DNA of 53,044 bases, taken from an uncultured Odoribacter sp. (GTDB lineage Bacteria; Bacteroidota; Bacteroidia; Bacteroidales; Marinifilaceae). This document shows positions 1 through 7,790 of this stretch, piece by piece. Every line of letters starts with the position of its first letter. Position 1 is the first letter of the stretch. Made by a program: the position numbers and the translations under genes. The notes under the pieces are model-generated. The model worked only from the letters and a program-made list of their open reading frames with translations, ran no database searches and was not told where the DNA came from. The stretch is taken from assembly GCA_944321165.1 (NCBI GenBank), contig CALUKE010000018.1:1-53044 (forward strand), given 5' to 3'.

Positions 1-47
1 AACTAGGGTTTTCAACCCCCAAAATCGAGTTTTATAAAAGTATTTGC

Positions 48-55
48 TAATTTTG
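48..55 (+). promoter_or_regulatory. Candidate -7 promoter box
   Basis: TAATTTTG matches the Bacteroidetes -7 consensus TAnnTTTG. No TTTG lies about 19 bases upstream. No plausible coding start follows before the hairpin at 157-184, so if active it would make a short RNA of about 130 bases. Confidence 0.25.
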
Positions 56-156
56 CACTTGCCACTTGACTCTACAGAAATCGTACAATTTCCTTTTTTT
101 TCATAAATTTGTCATTTGATTAATACTATGGGTTCTTATCATGGTTTTAATCTCCA

Positions 157-194
157 CCGGAAAAAGGTGGCCGCCTTTTTCCGGTTTCGTTTTT
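157..194. terminator. Bidirectional intrinsic terminator
   Basis: A perfect 11-bp stem (157-167 with 174-184, arms CCGGAAAAAGG and CCTTTTTCCGG) has a 6-base loop. On the plus strand it is followed by the T-rich stretch TTTCGTTTTT, which makes it a good intrinsic terminator for rightward transcription. On the minus strand it lies just after the FecR stop codon but lacks a clear U run. Confidence 0.7.
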
Positions 195-195
195 A

Positions 196-1248
196 TTATT
201 CAACTTTCACGACCTCTCCCGAGACGACAAAATGTACACTGGTGGTCCGTTCAATCTTTTTCAACACCTCTTGGATCGACTCGTTCCGTTCCAATACACC
301 ACTGAATTTATGCGCACGGACCTCCTGATTTAAAAATACGGTCTGTACACAATACCAGTCGGACAACTCTTGCATAATCTCTTCCAAAGAAGCCTCCTCA
401 AAATAGAATTCCCCATTCCTCCAGGCCGTATAGCGACGCACATTGACCGAAGAGACCACAATCTCCGAGCCTCCCGTCTCGGCCAATTCTCCCGGTCGCA
501 GAACCACTTTCTGCTGTCCAGGGACCTCCACGGCCACCTTTCCCTTTACCAACACCGTTTCTACTTTTTGCGACCGATGCGTATTGACGTTGAACTCCGT
601 CCCCAATACGGCAATCGATGCTTTATTCGTACGGACGACAAAGGGTCTCTTCTCATCGTGAGTCACCTCAAAATAAGCTTCTCCCTCCAATTCCACCTCC
701 CGGATGTCTCCGAAAAGCACCGGATAAGTCAAACGAGTACGGGCATTCAGCCATACCTTCGAACCATCGGACAAAATCAAAAGATACTCCGCTCCCTGCG
801 GAATTTCCAAACAATTCTTTACTCCTGTTTTTCCCTGTGCTTGTTCCAATGAGTAGGAAAGTTGCCGGTGTTCGGGATCATTCACCACCTTTTCTTCCGA
901 ATCCGTCACCATCTCCTGAGAAAGATCCACCTGACGTCCATCCGCCAAAGAAAGAATCACTCCCGCCGGCTTCCGCTCTTCCAGGTTTTCCACCCGATCC
1001 GCTAATTTCGGAGCATCGACATTCCACGGAGACTTCCACAAATACACACAAGTACAAGCCACCGCCAACATGGCAGCAACCCCGGAGGTATACCCCCAGC
1101 GGCGAAGGTTCCGTTTCCGTTTCAATTCGGCATTCAACTTTCGCCAATACTCTTCTTGATCGTATTGACCGATGAACTCCAACGAACGTTTCGTCCGGTA
1201 GTACTCGACAAAAGTTTTTTTATGATGATGCAGTTGCTCTTCTTCCAT
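196..1248 (-). CDS. FecR-family anti-sigma factor
   Basis: This is an inner-membrane anti-sigma factor of the FecR family, 350 residues. The N-terminal cytoplasmic part (about 1-50) is basic. One membrane segment follows at about 52-71. A periplasmic FecR domain spans roughly 135-230 (EIPQGAEYLLILSDGSKVWL, then EVELEGEAYFEV and FVVRT). A DUF4974-type C-terminal domain lies at about 275-350. In this family the periplasmic part senses an STN-bearing TonB-dependent transporter and controls a paired ECF sigma factor. The partner here is the sigma gene 58 bases upstream on the same strand. No SusC follows inside the window, so the transporter it serves is unknown. The ATG at 1248 is the first in frame. 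A hairpin terminator sits just past the stop. Confidence 0.93.
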   Translation of the reverse strand: MEEEQLHHHKKTFVEYYRTKRSLEFIGQYDQEEYWRKLNAELKRKRNLRRWGYTSGVAAMLAVACTCVYLWKSPWNVDAPKLADRVENLEERKPAGVILSLADGRQVDLSQEMVTDSEEKVVNDPEHRQLSYSLEQAQGKTGVKNCLEIPQGAEYLLILSDGSKVWLNARTRLTYPVLFGDIREVELEGEAYFEVTHDEKRPFVVRTNKASIAVLGTEFNVNTHRSQKVETVLVKGKVAVEVPGQQKVVLRPGELAETGGSEIVVSSVNVRRYTAWRNGEFYFEEASLEEIMQELSDWYCVQTVFLNQEVRAHKFSGVLERNESIQEVLKKIERTTSVHFVVSGEVVKVE

Positions 1249-1306
1249 TTTTACCCATTTTTATTAAGTAGAGTAAAAAAGGATAAAAATGAATGACAAA
1301 AATTTG

Positions 1307-1873
1307 TTAAAAAGAGTAAAAAAGCAAAGACAGGTGATATTCTTTTCTCAATTTCCTCAAAGCCCGGGCCAAATGCGTTTTCAGGGTATTCACCGAGACA
1401 TTCAGTTCCATCGCCGCCTCTACACATTTTTTATTCTCGAGGATAACCCGTTGAACTGCCTCTAATTCCTGTTTCGACAGACACTCCAATCTTTTCTTCA
1501 GTTCTTTTTCCCGTGCCTCCAATTCTTCACGGTCGAGTTCAGCTGTTTGGGGAATCTCCACGGGAATTTCCGTCAACAGATCCATGGAGACCAGATTCTT
1601 TTTTTTCAGGACGGCCAAAGCGGCATTGTGAACAGAAGTATACAGATAACTCCGGAAATTCCCGACAACCTGCCGATAATATTTTTTCTCCCAGAAATTC
1701 ACAAAAAAGTCTTGAACAACATCTTCCGCCAGCTGAAAAGAATCGGTTAATTGTACCACATATACGCATAATTGCATATGATATACCTCGAACAACATAC
1801 GAAAGCCCTCTTCCGGCGACTTCCGCAGTAATTCCTGTATTTCCCGGTCTTTTTCGATCCCGTATTTCATCAT
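1307..1873 (-). CDS. ECF RNA polymerase sigma factor
   Basis: This sigma-70 factor of the extracytoplasmic function group has 188 residues, the usual size. Region 2 is visible around 45-75 (FQLAEDVVQDFFVNFWEKK). Region 4 with its helix-turn-helix is at about 130-180 (CVEAAMELNVSVNTLKTHLA). It should direct RNA polymerase to promoters of a nutrient-uptake locus when released by the FecR protein encoded just downstream. The two ATG codons at 1873 and 1870 are equivalent start choices. A -7 box TATATTTG lies at 1891-1898, about 18 bases before the start, and the gene diverges from the broken deacylase gene. Confidence 0.93.
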   Translation of the reverse strand: MMKYGIEKDREIQELLRKSPEEGFRMLFEVYHMQLCVYVVQLTDSFQLAEDVVQDFFVNFWEKKYYRQVVGNFRSYLYTSVHNAALAVLKKKNLVSMDLLTEIPVEIPQTAELDREELEAREKELKKRLECLSKQELEAVQRVILENKKCVEAAMELNVSVNTLKTHLARALRKLRKEYHLSLLFYSF

Positions 1874-1890
1874 GCAACGCTATGAGCTTA

Positions 1891-1898
1891 CAAATATA
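1891..1898 (-). promoter_or_regulatory. -7 promoter box for the ECF sigma gene
   Basis: Read on the minus strand, 1898-1891 is TATATTTG, matching TAnnTTTG, about 18 bases before the sigma start codon. No clear -33 box is seen. Confidence 0.45.
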
Positions 1899-1976
1899 CA
1901 AGAAATCACGAAAAATCGGACATTTCCCGGCAAATAAAAGTAACGGAAGAAAAGAGCGTCGAATGTATAAAAGAGT

Positions 1977-1984
1977 TAACTTTG
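1977..1984 (+). promoter_or_regulatory. -7 promoter box for the broken deacylase gene
   Basis: TAACTTTG matches TAnnTTTG and lies 22 bases before the ATG at 2007. No clear -33 TTTG is present. The promoter looks intact although the gene is interrupted. Confidence 0.45.
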
Positions 1985-2006
1985 CGTACAATAAAAAACG
2001 CCAAGC

Positions 2007-2486
2007 ATGTCTCTCGAAAAAGTAAAAGCTTATTTTGCCGCCTTGGGCAGAGCACAAGATATTTTGGAATTTCCGGTTTCCAGCGCGACAGTTGAACTGG
2101 CCGCCTAGGCCTTATCCGTCGAACCGGCCCGAATCGCTAAAACTCTCTCTTTTCAGGGGAAAGAAGAAAATCAATGCATCCTGGTTGTTACGGCCGGCGA
2201 TGCCAAAATCGACAACAGCAAATTCAAACACTTCTTTCAAATGAAAGCCCGAATGCTAAATCCGGAACAAGTCATCGCACTGACCGGTCATGCTATCGGA
2301 GGCGTCTGTCCTTTTGCCAATCCGCCCGGAGTAAAAACGTATCTGGATATTTCCCTGCAAAGATTCGACACGATTTTTCCGGCTTGCGGCGACCACCATT
2401 CGGCCATCGAATTGCATAACGACGAATTGTTCCGTTACGCCCATGCCATCGAATGGATCGATGTCTGCAAAACAGAACTTTCCTGA
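2007..2486 (+). pseudogene. YbaK/ProX-type aminoacyl-tRNA deacylase, broken by TAG
   Basis: Reading from the ATG at 2007 gives a 159-residue YbaK/EbsC-like protein with one in-frame TAG at 2106-2108 (codon 34). Both sides of the stop are in the same frame and match the family: before it SSATVELAA, after it ALSVEPARIAKTLSF, AGDAKIDN, GHAIGGVCPFA and FPACGDHHSAIEL. Relatives, as I recall them, often have Gln at this position (AAQALGV), so one CAG-to-TAG change explains the stop. The family removes mischarged amino acids from tRNA. The conserved Lys of ARIAKTL would be residue 45. The only in-frame ATG restart (2241, residue 79) lies past it, so a restarted fragment should be inactive. Alternatives are amber read-through or a sequence error. 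Confidence 0.85.
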
Positions 2487-2498
2487 TCCTCCTTCAAC

Positions 2499-3374
2499 TC
2501 AATCTTTGGGAAAAACGACTTGGGCAATTTTATCTTTCAATTGCCCCCAACCGGCTTTGGATACCCCCCAGAGATGCTGACGGGCTTTTTTTAAGATCAG
2601 TTTTCTTCTGGCATCGGGAGAGAATTGCTTACTGCCGATCTCCAGATAATCGATCGTCGCATACCCAACCCGCAAGGTAACAAAAGCATTCATCACCCCG
2701 CTCAGCAGAGAAGAGGTTCCCTTATTCAAAAGGGCCACATCCTGCAATCCCAGCAGACTGCTGAAATCAAAATCATTGATCAGGTCATCCACCGTCACGG
2801 TCACGATAGAAGCCGAAACCACCGATACATACAGTTTAAACAGCTGCTTGTAAGTCGGACGCAAGCCCAACTCATGCACCAGCCCCTTGATCAGCCGGAA
2901 ATTAATAACCAAGGTCGAAATAAAATCGAATTTGCCGTTCTGGGAAATCGCCGTAATGACAAAAGTAGAGATCGCCGCCTCCCGTACCCGAGCCTCCATT
3001 TTCTCATAACGAGCATCCAACAGCTGTTGCATGGAAGCCTGCCGGTCCATGCTCACATTCAGCGTTAATTTTTCCTCCGCTGTCAAACGCAGGGTCTTTT
3101 CCAGCCGTTCCTGATATTGCGTCAATTCTGCCGGAGAACAGCCGGCGATTTCTTCCCGCCCAATTCCTTCCAAAGGAGGTGTCAACAACACTTTGACAAC
3201 GGGCAGCACAAGCAAACAAACTGTTAAGGCGATGACCAACCCATAAAACAAGTAAGCCAACACCGGATGTAAATGAGCAATCCGATCGCCGATAATCATC
3301 ACATTACCGATCACGATCAGTACCACCAACAGCAAAATGCCCATAATGGCACTTTTATAAATGTTCATCTTCAT
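2499..3374 (-). CDS. DUF697-type membrane protein
   Basis: This 291-residue protein has two N-terminal membrane segments (about 9-31 and 39-62). A charged coiled stretch follows (about 75-125), then a moderately hydrophobic C-terminal domain with the DUF697-like pattern (FVITAISQNGKFDFISTLVI, GLRPTYKQLFKLYVSVVSAS). DUF697 occurs in E. coli YcjF, whose neighbour YcjX is a P-loop GTPase-like protein. Here the gene overlaps the end of a dynamin-like GTPase gene by 20 bases, so the two are probably translated together and work together at the membrane. Function is otherwise unknown. It ends 12 bases from the convergent deacylase pseudogene. Confidence 0.8.
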   Translation of the reverse strand: MKMNIYKSAIMGILLLVVLIVIGNVMIIGDRIAHLHPVLAYLFYGLVIALTVCLLVLPVVKVLLTPPLEGIGREEIAGCSPAELTQYQERLEKTLRLTAEEKLTLNVSMDRQASMQQLLDARYEKMEARVREAAISTFVITAISQNGKFDFISTLVINFRLIKGLVHELGLRPTYKQLFKLYVSVVSASIVTVTVDDLINDFDFSSLLGLQDVALLNKGTSSLLSGVMNAFVTLRVGYATIDYLEIGSKQFSPDARRKLILKKARQHLWGVSKAGWGQLKDKIAQVVFPKD

Positions 3375-5346
3375 GGAAATTCAGATCGTACAACATTTGA
3401 TGCAAAAGTGTTTTCTGCCGATTCAACTCTGCCAATACCCCCTGCTGTGTTTCTGTATAACGAACGGTGTATTGCTGCAACTGTCCTTTCAACTGATTGA
3501 TCAAGCGATCCCGAATCGTCACAAAATCTGCTTTGAGAGTCAAACGATAGTCGCCGATTTTCTTGGACAAATCGTTTTTCATCACATTTTTAAAAGCATT
3601 GATATAATTGCTCTGCTGCGTATGCGAATAAGTTTTTGCCCACAGCGGAATTCTACATCGCTCCTGAATATCAAAATACTTCACACTGAATGAACGCGGT
3701 TTTTCTGTCAGCAAATCCGATTCAACCGTCAACCCAAAATGAAAAGAATCGCCATTTGTATTTTTTATCTCCTGCTCGACCGTTTCTACGACCCCTTTCA
3801 ACGGCTCTCCGATCAAACATTCACAAAGGGCATCCTTTAACTGCTCCCGGAATTGAGTCCCTTCCCGGGTAGGAGCCGCCCCCGAACATGCTCCGGCAAT
3901 CTGGTCGAGAGTCGCTTTCAACTCACTGCCCTTCACCGATTCCCCGCCATTGGGCAAATGATTTTCTACAATTCCTTCGATAATGGTTTCCCAATTCGAT
4001 AGAATATCCTGCTGCCGGACCAAGTCATCGAAACGGGATAAAAACACCGCATCGGTTATCTTCAGGCCATTCAAACGTCCGGGCAGACTGTCCAGCACCT
4101 GCAGGGCATTCCGAATTTTACCCTCCTGTCCCTCAAGCGCCGCCAAATCTTCCCGGATAACCGCTTCGGCATCGTGCAGGACATCGATCGCCCCTCCGAT
4201 ACAATTTCGGTCTTTGATGATCTGACGTTCATTTTTCAAGGTATTGATCAATTTCTGCTCCAATTCCCTGTATTCCGCCAACTTTTCCTCGATCATCCCC
4301 CGATACTCCTCTTTGATTTTTTCCGGCTCCAGCAAACCGCAATTGATCATGCCCAAATTGATGGACAGATCATCGAAATCCTTGATTCCAAACGTCTTCT
4401 GTATGCATTCCCGACCGATTTGAACTTGTTCGGCAATGGAACGCCGGGTTTCCTCCTCCGGCTTGAAATATTGAGAATCATGCACATTGTGAATCAGGCG
4501 GATCGGTACCCGCTTCACTTTATCTTGAAAGAGATCTGTCAGAAAACCATTGGTGGCATTATTAATGGCTGTCGTCGTACTCTGCACGAAAAATATGAAA
4601 TCGGCACGATCTGCCATCGCTTTGTAAACCGCCATGTTATCGGCATTGACTTGCCGTCCGTCTAAGCCCGGCATATCGATCAATACAATTTCATCATCGA
4701 TAAAACCCTTACCGTCGACACCGATGGAAACCAACAATTCCCGGTTATCCGGAACCGCATCCGGATTCAGCCCCACAATCTCATCGATGGTCTGCTCGTT
4801 CAGCTCATACGTATTCATAGTCACCAGATTGTTCAGGATATCCGCTGATTCCACTCCCCGCAACACATCAATGATAGAATTGAACGTCTGCACCTTCAGC
4901 TCGTCCTCCGCCCGATGACGGGCTTCCGCAGACAAAGAAGGATCAATCTTATCCAACTTGGGGAAAAATTGAACAATCCGATTCTGATGAGCCCCGACCG
5001 CCTTACCGATCAAAGTCGGCAGAGCCGTACACTCCCGAAAAGCCGTCGGGCTGACATACTTCCTGGCAAAAATATTGACCAGGGTCGACTTCCCGGATTT
5101 CACAGGCCCGACTACCAATACGAAAAAACGGGTGGCCTCAAACTCTTTCCGACTACGTTTCAGTCTGCGAAAAACCTCGTCTAAATTCTTAAATTTCAGA
5201 TCAACCGAAACATAACGATTTAAAAAAGTGTCTAAAAGCTGGATTACTTTTCCCTTTTCATTTCCGACCAATTCCCTCTTTCCCGGATCCGCAATCATGA
5301 CATCCAGACCGCCATGACTTTGCTGGCTTGTATTCATATCTTTCAT
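3355..5346 (-). CDS. Dynamin-like large GTPase
   Basis: This is a 663-residue protein of the dynamin/Era-like GTPase group. The P loop GPVKSGKST is at about 80-88. The G3 motif DMPG is at about 224-227, inside IVLIDMPGLDG. At the G4 position the sequence is NVHD (about 287-290), not the usual N/TKxD, so guanine specificity may rest on other residues. The C-terminal 300 residues are charged and helical, as in dynamin-like stalks, with no obvious membrane segment. Bacterial dynamin-like proteins remodel or protect membranes. The overlapping DUF697 membrane protein downstream is a likely partner. I use the ATG at 5346; an in-frame TTG lies one codon upstream. The precise role is unknown. Confidence 0.85.
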   Translation of the reverse strand: MKDMNTSQQSHGGLDVMIADPGKRELVGNEKGKVIQLLDTFLNRYVSVDLKFKNLDEVFRRLKRSRKEFEATRFFVLVVGPVKSGKSTLVNIFARKYVSPTAFRECTALPTLIGKAVGAHQNRIVQFFPKLDKIDPSLSAEARHRAEDELKVQTFNSIIDVLRGVESADILNNLVTMNTYELNEQTIDEIVGLNPDAVPDNRELLVSIGVDGKGFIDDEIVLIDMPGLDGRQVNADNMAVYKAMADRADFIFFVQSTTTAINNATNGFLTDLFQDKVKRVPIRLIHNVHDSQYFKPEEETRRSIAEQVQIGRECIQKTFGIKDFDDLSINLGMINCGLLEPEKIKEEYRGMIEEKLAEYRELEQKLINTLKNERQIIKDRNCIGGAIDVLHDAEAVIREDLAALEGQEGKIRNALQVLDSLPGRLNGLKITDAVFLSRFDDLVRQQDILSNWETIIEGIVENHLPNGGESVKGSELKATLDQIAGACSGAAPTREGTQFREQLKDALCECLIGEPLKGVVETVEQEIKNTNGDSFHFGLTVESDLLTEKPRSFSVKYFDIQERCRIPLWAKTYSHTQQSNYINAFKNVMKNDLSKKIGDYRLTLKADFVTIRDRLINQLKGQLQQYTVRYTETQQGVLAELNRQKTLLHQMLYDLNFHEDEHL

Positions 5347-5375
5347 CAATAATCAGTATTCTCTGTTATATTCTT

Positions 5376-6539
5376 TCAAGACATTCGATTTTTGTAGTCC
5401 TCATATCCGAACTGCCGTACGAGCCGGAAACCGGTTTCCGGATGCCAGATTCCAATCGCAGGATGAGTCACTCCATTGAACATGGTCGTTTTCACCATGG
5501 TATAATGAATCATATCTCGAAATACGATGCGGTCACCGATCCGAGGTTCCCGTCCGCCATCAAAAGCCCAATCCCCATAAAAATCACCGGCCAGACAGCT
5601 ATTCCCTCCCATCCGCCACACCTTTTCTCCAGCCACAGGATCATGAGCCCCCAAAATCGCCGGCTTATACGGCATCTCCAAACAATCGGGCATATGGCAG
5701 GCAAAAGAGACATTCAGCATCAGGGTGTTCACCCCCCCGTTGGTCACAATATCTTCCACCGTAGCCACCAGACAACCGGTATCCCACGTAAAGGCACTTC
5801 CCGGTTCCAGAATCACCCGCAAATGAGGATAACGGGCTTTGAAATCGCAAAGCAGACGAATCAATACCTCTTCATCGTAATCCTTATGGGTCATCAAATG
5901 TCCTCCGCCGAAATTGATCCACTTCAGCTGAGGGAAGAAACGGCCGAAACGTGTTTCCACCGCCTGCAAAGTAGCGATCAGATCCTCCGGCCGCGACTCA
6001 CAGAGCGAATGAAAATGCAACCCCTCCAATCCGGCCGGCCACTCGGTCAGATCGACCGACCGTACCCCCAACCGGGAGGTCGGCGCCGCCGGATTGTACA
6101 ACGCGGTCTCGACGGTGGCATATTCCGGATTGACTCGCAAACCGCAGGAAACTCCGGCCCGTCGGGCCCGTTCACCGTAACGGCGGTACTGATTCAGGGA
6201 ATTGAAAGTGATATGACTGCTGTATCCCAGGATTGCATCGATTTCCGCCTCCGTATATACGGGTGCATAAGTATGAGCCGGCGCCCCATACTCTTCAAAA
6301 ACCAGACGAGCCTCCGCCAGCGAACTGGCAGTGGCTCCGTCGGAATGTTTTTTGAGTTCAGGGAAAATGCTCCACATGGCATTGGCTTTTAAAGCCACAA
6401 TAATCTCCGCTCCCGTAGCCTGACGCACTTTATCAATCACCCGCATATTCTCAGCCAACAAAGTTTCATGCAACACATAAGCCGGAGAAGGAACCGTGGA
6501 GAAATCCCACTGACTCAGGATATGGTCTTTATCGATCAT
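5376..6539 (-). CDS. nspC: Carboxynorspermidine/carboxyspermidine decarboxylase
   Basis: This is a PLP-dependent, alanine-racemase-fold decarboxylase of 387 residues. It converts carboxyspermidine to spermidine, or the nor-homologue. The PLP lysine lies in IIVALKANAMW (about Lys51). Other family signatures are CGLRVNPEY, GLHFHSLCES and WINFGGGHLMTHKDYD. The upstream gene encodes the matching dehydrogenase, and its TGA overlaps this ATG as ATGA at 6539-6536, so translation is coupled. An upstream in-frame start at 6572 exists, but it would extend 11 residues into the previous gene and lacks family similarity. The cytoplasmic product completes the S-adenosylmethionine-independent spermidine route. 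Confidence 0.93.
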   Translation of the reverse strand: MIDKDHILSQWDFSTVPSPAYVLHETLLAENMRVIDKVRQATGAEIIVALKANAMWSIFPELKKHSDGATASSLAEARLVFEEYGAPAHTYAPVYTEAEIDAILGYSSHITFNSLNQYRRYGERARRAGVSCGLRVNPEYATVETALYNPAAPTSRLGVRSVDLTEWPAGLEGLHFHSLCESRPEDLIATLQAVETRFGRFFPQLKWINFGGGHLMTHKDYDEEVLIRLLCDFKARYPHLRVILEPGSAFTWDTGCLVATVEDIVTNGGVNTLMLNVSFACHMPDCLEMPYKPAILGAHDPVAGEKVWRMGGNSCLAGDFYGDWAFDGGREPRIGDRIVFRDMIHYTMVKTTMFNGVTHPAIGIWHPETGFRLVRQFGYEDYKNRMS

Positions 6540-7726
6540 ACCTCCAGATCGATATCGAATTTTTCTACCCAAGGCAAGCCCTGTTCGCCCAATTCGGCGA
6601 GGAAGGGATCCGGATCGAACTGTTCCACATTATACACGCCGGCCCCTTTCCACAAGCCCCGGGCAAACATGGCGGCACCCAAAGCAGCCGGAACTCCGGT
6701 CGTATAGCTGACCGCCTGCGTACCGGTTTCCCGGAAAGCAGCCTCGTGATCGCAGTTGTTGTAAATGTAATAGGTCCGTTCCTTACCGTCCTTGATCCCC
6801 CGGATCCGACACCCGATGGAAGTCTCGCCGTGATAGTTCTGTCCCAAAGACTTCGGATCCGGCAACACCGCTTTCAGGAATTGCAAGGGAACAATCTTCA
6901 CGCCATTGTATTCCACCTCATCAATCCGAGCCATACCGATGTTCTGAATCACCCGCAAATGCGTCAGGTATTCCTGACCGAAGGTCATCCAAAAACGGGC
7001 CCGCTTGATCGTCGGGAAATGTTTCACCAGGGACTCCAGCTCTTCATGATACAGCAGATAAGAATCCCGCTCGCCAATGTTCGGATAGGTCAACATCTTA
7101 TGAATCTCCAGCGGTCCGGTTTTCACCCACTGGCCATTTTCCCAGTAACGGCCGTTCTGGGTAATTTCCCGAATATTGATTTCCGGATTAAAATTCGTGG
7201 CGAAGGCCATTCCATGATTTCCGGCATTACAATCGACAATATCCAGATATTGAATCTCATCAAAATGGTGTTTGGCCGCATAAGCCGTAAAAATAGCAGA
7301 AACACCCGGATCGAAACCACATCCCAAAATAGCAGTCAACCCTTTCTCCTTAAAACGATCCTGATAAGCCCATTGCCAGCTATATTCAAAATGTGCTTCG
7401 TCTTTCGGTTCATAATTAGCGGTATCCAGATAATTCACGCCACATTCAAGACAAGCATCCATAATCGTCAGATCCTGGTAAGGAAGTGCCACATTGATAA
7501 CAATATCCGGCTTAAAAGAACGCATCAAATCCGTCAATTCCTGTACACTATCAGCATCTACTCTGGCTGTTTGAATACGATTGCCCCCGACAGCCGCAGC
7601 AATTTCATCGCATTTGGCTTTTGTACGACTAGCCAGCATGATATCGGTAAAAACCTTATTCTTAGCCACTTTATGAGCGACAACAGTACCGACACCTCCG
7701 GCACCGATAATTAAAACTCGACACAT
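6536..7726 (-). CDS. Carboxyspermidine dehydrogenase (saccharopine dehydrogenase family)
   Basis: This 396-residue NADPH-dependent enzyme condenses putrescine with aspartate semialdehyde to carboxyspermidine. The N-terminal Rossmann motif is VLIIGAGGVG at residues 4-13. ILGCGFDPGVSAIFTAYAAK and the C-terminal saccharopine-dehydrogenase-like half (TTGVPAALGAAMFARG) fit the family. Its pairing with the decarboxylase downstream supports this call over lysine metabolism. The ATG at 7726 (MCRVLIIGAGG) is preferred over the TTG at 7732. A promoter with both Bacteroidetes boxes sits at 7760-7790. The first base pair of the pathway logic is known from Vibrio and from gut Bacteroidetes; the substrate choice here is inferred. 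Confidence 0.92.
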   Translation of the reverse strand: MCRVLIIGAGGVGTVVAHKVAKNKVFTDIMLASRTKAKCDEIAAAVGGNRIQTARVDADSVQELTDLMRSFKPDIVINVALPYQDLTIMDACLECGVNYLDTANYEPKDEAHFEYSWQWAYQDRFKEKGLTAILGCGFDPGVSAIFTAYAAKHHFDEIQYLDIVDCNAGNHGMAFATNFNPEINIREITQNGRYWENGQWVKTGPLEIHKMLTYPNIGERDSYLLYHEELESLVKHFPTIKRARFWMTFGQEYLTHLRVIQNIGMARIDEVEYNGVKIVPLQFLKAVLPDPKSLGQNYHGETSIGCRIRGIKDGKERTYYIYNNCDHEAAFRETGTQAVSYTTGVPAALGAAMFARGLWKGAGVYNVEQFDPDPFLAELGEQGLPWVEKFDIDLEV

Positions 7727-7759
7727 GAACAAATACTTTTAAAGTTATTACTATGTGAG

Positions 7760-7790
7760 CAAAGATACAACAATGGTCTTTTATTTCAAA
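7760..7790 (-). promoter_or_regulatory. Two-box promoter for the spermidine operon
   Basis: On the minus strand TTTG (7790-7787) is followed after exactly 19 bases by TATCTTTG (7767-7760), a full match to the Bacteroidetes housekeeping promoter. It lies 34 bases before the ATG at 7726. Its -33 box overlaps the last codons of the upstream outer-membrane factor gene. Confidence 0.75.

Noticed and set aside
5328..6392. 354-residue plus-strand open frame opposite the decarboxylase gene
   Set aside because: It lies entirely antisense to a well-supported gene, is rich in His, Arg and Ser with no recognisable motif, and arises from codon bias of the real gene.
6746..7714. 322-residue plus-strand open frame opposite the carboxyspermidine dehydrogenase
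   Set aside because: Same reason: antisense shadow, no family pattern, no start signals.
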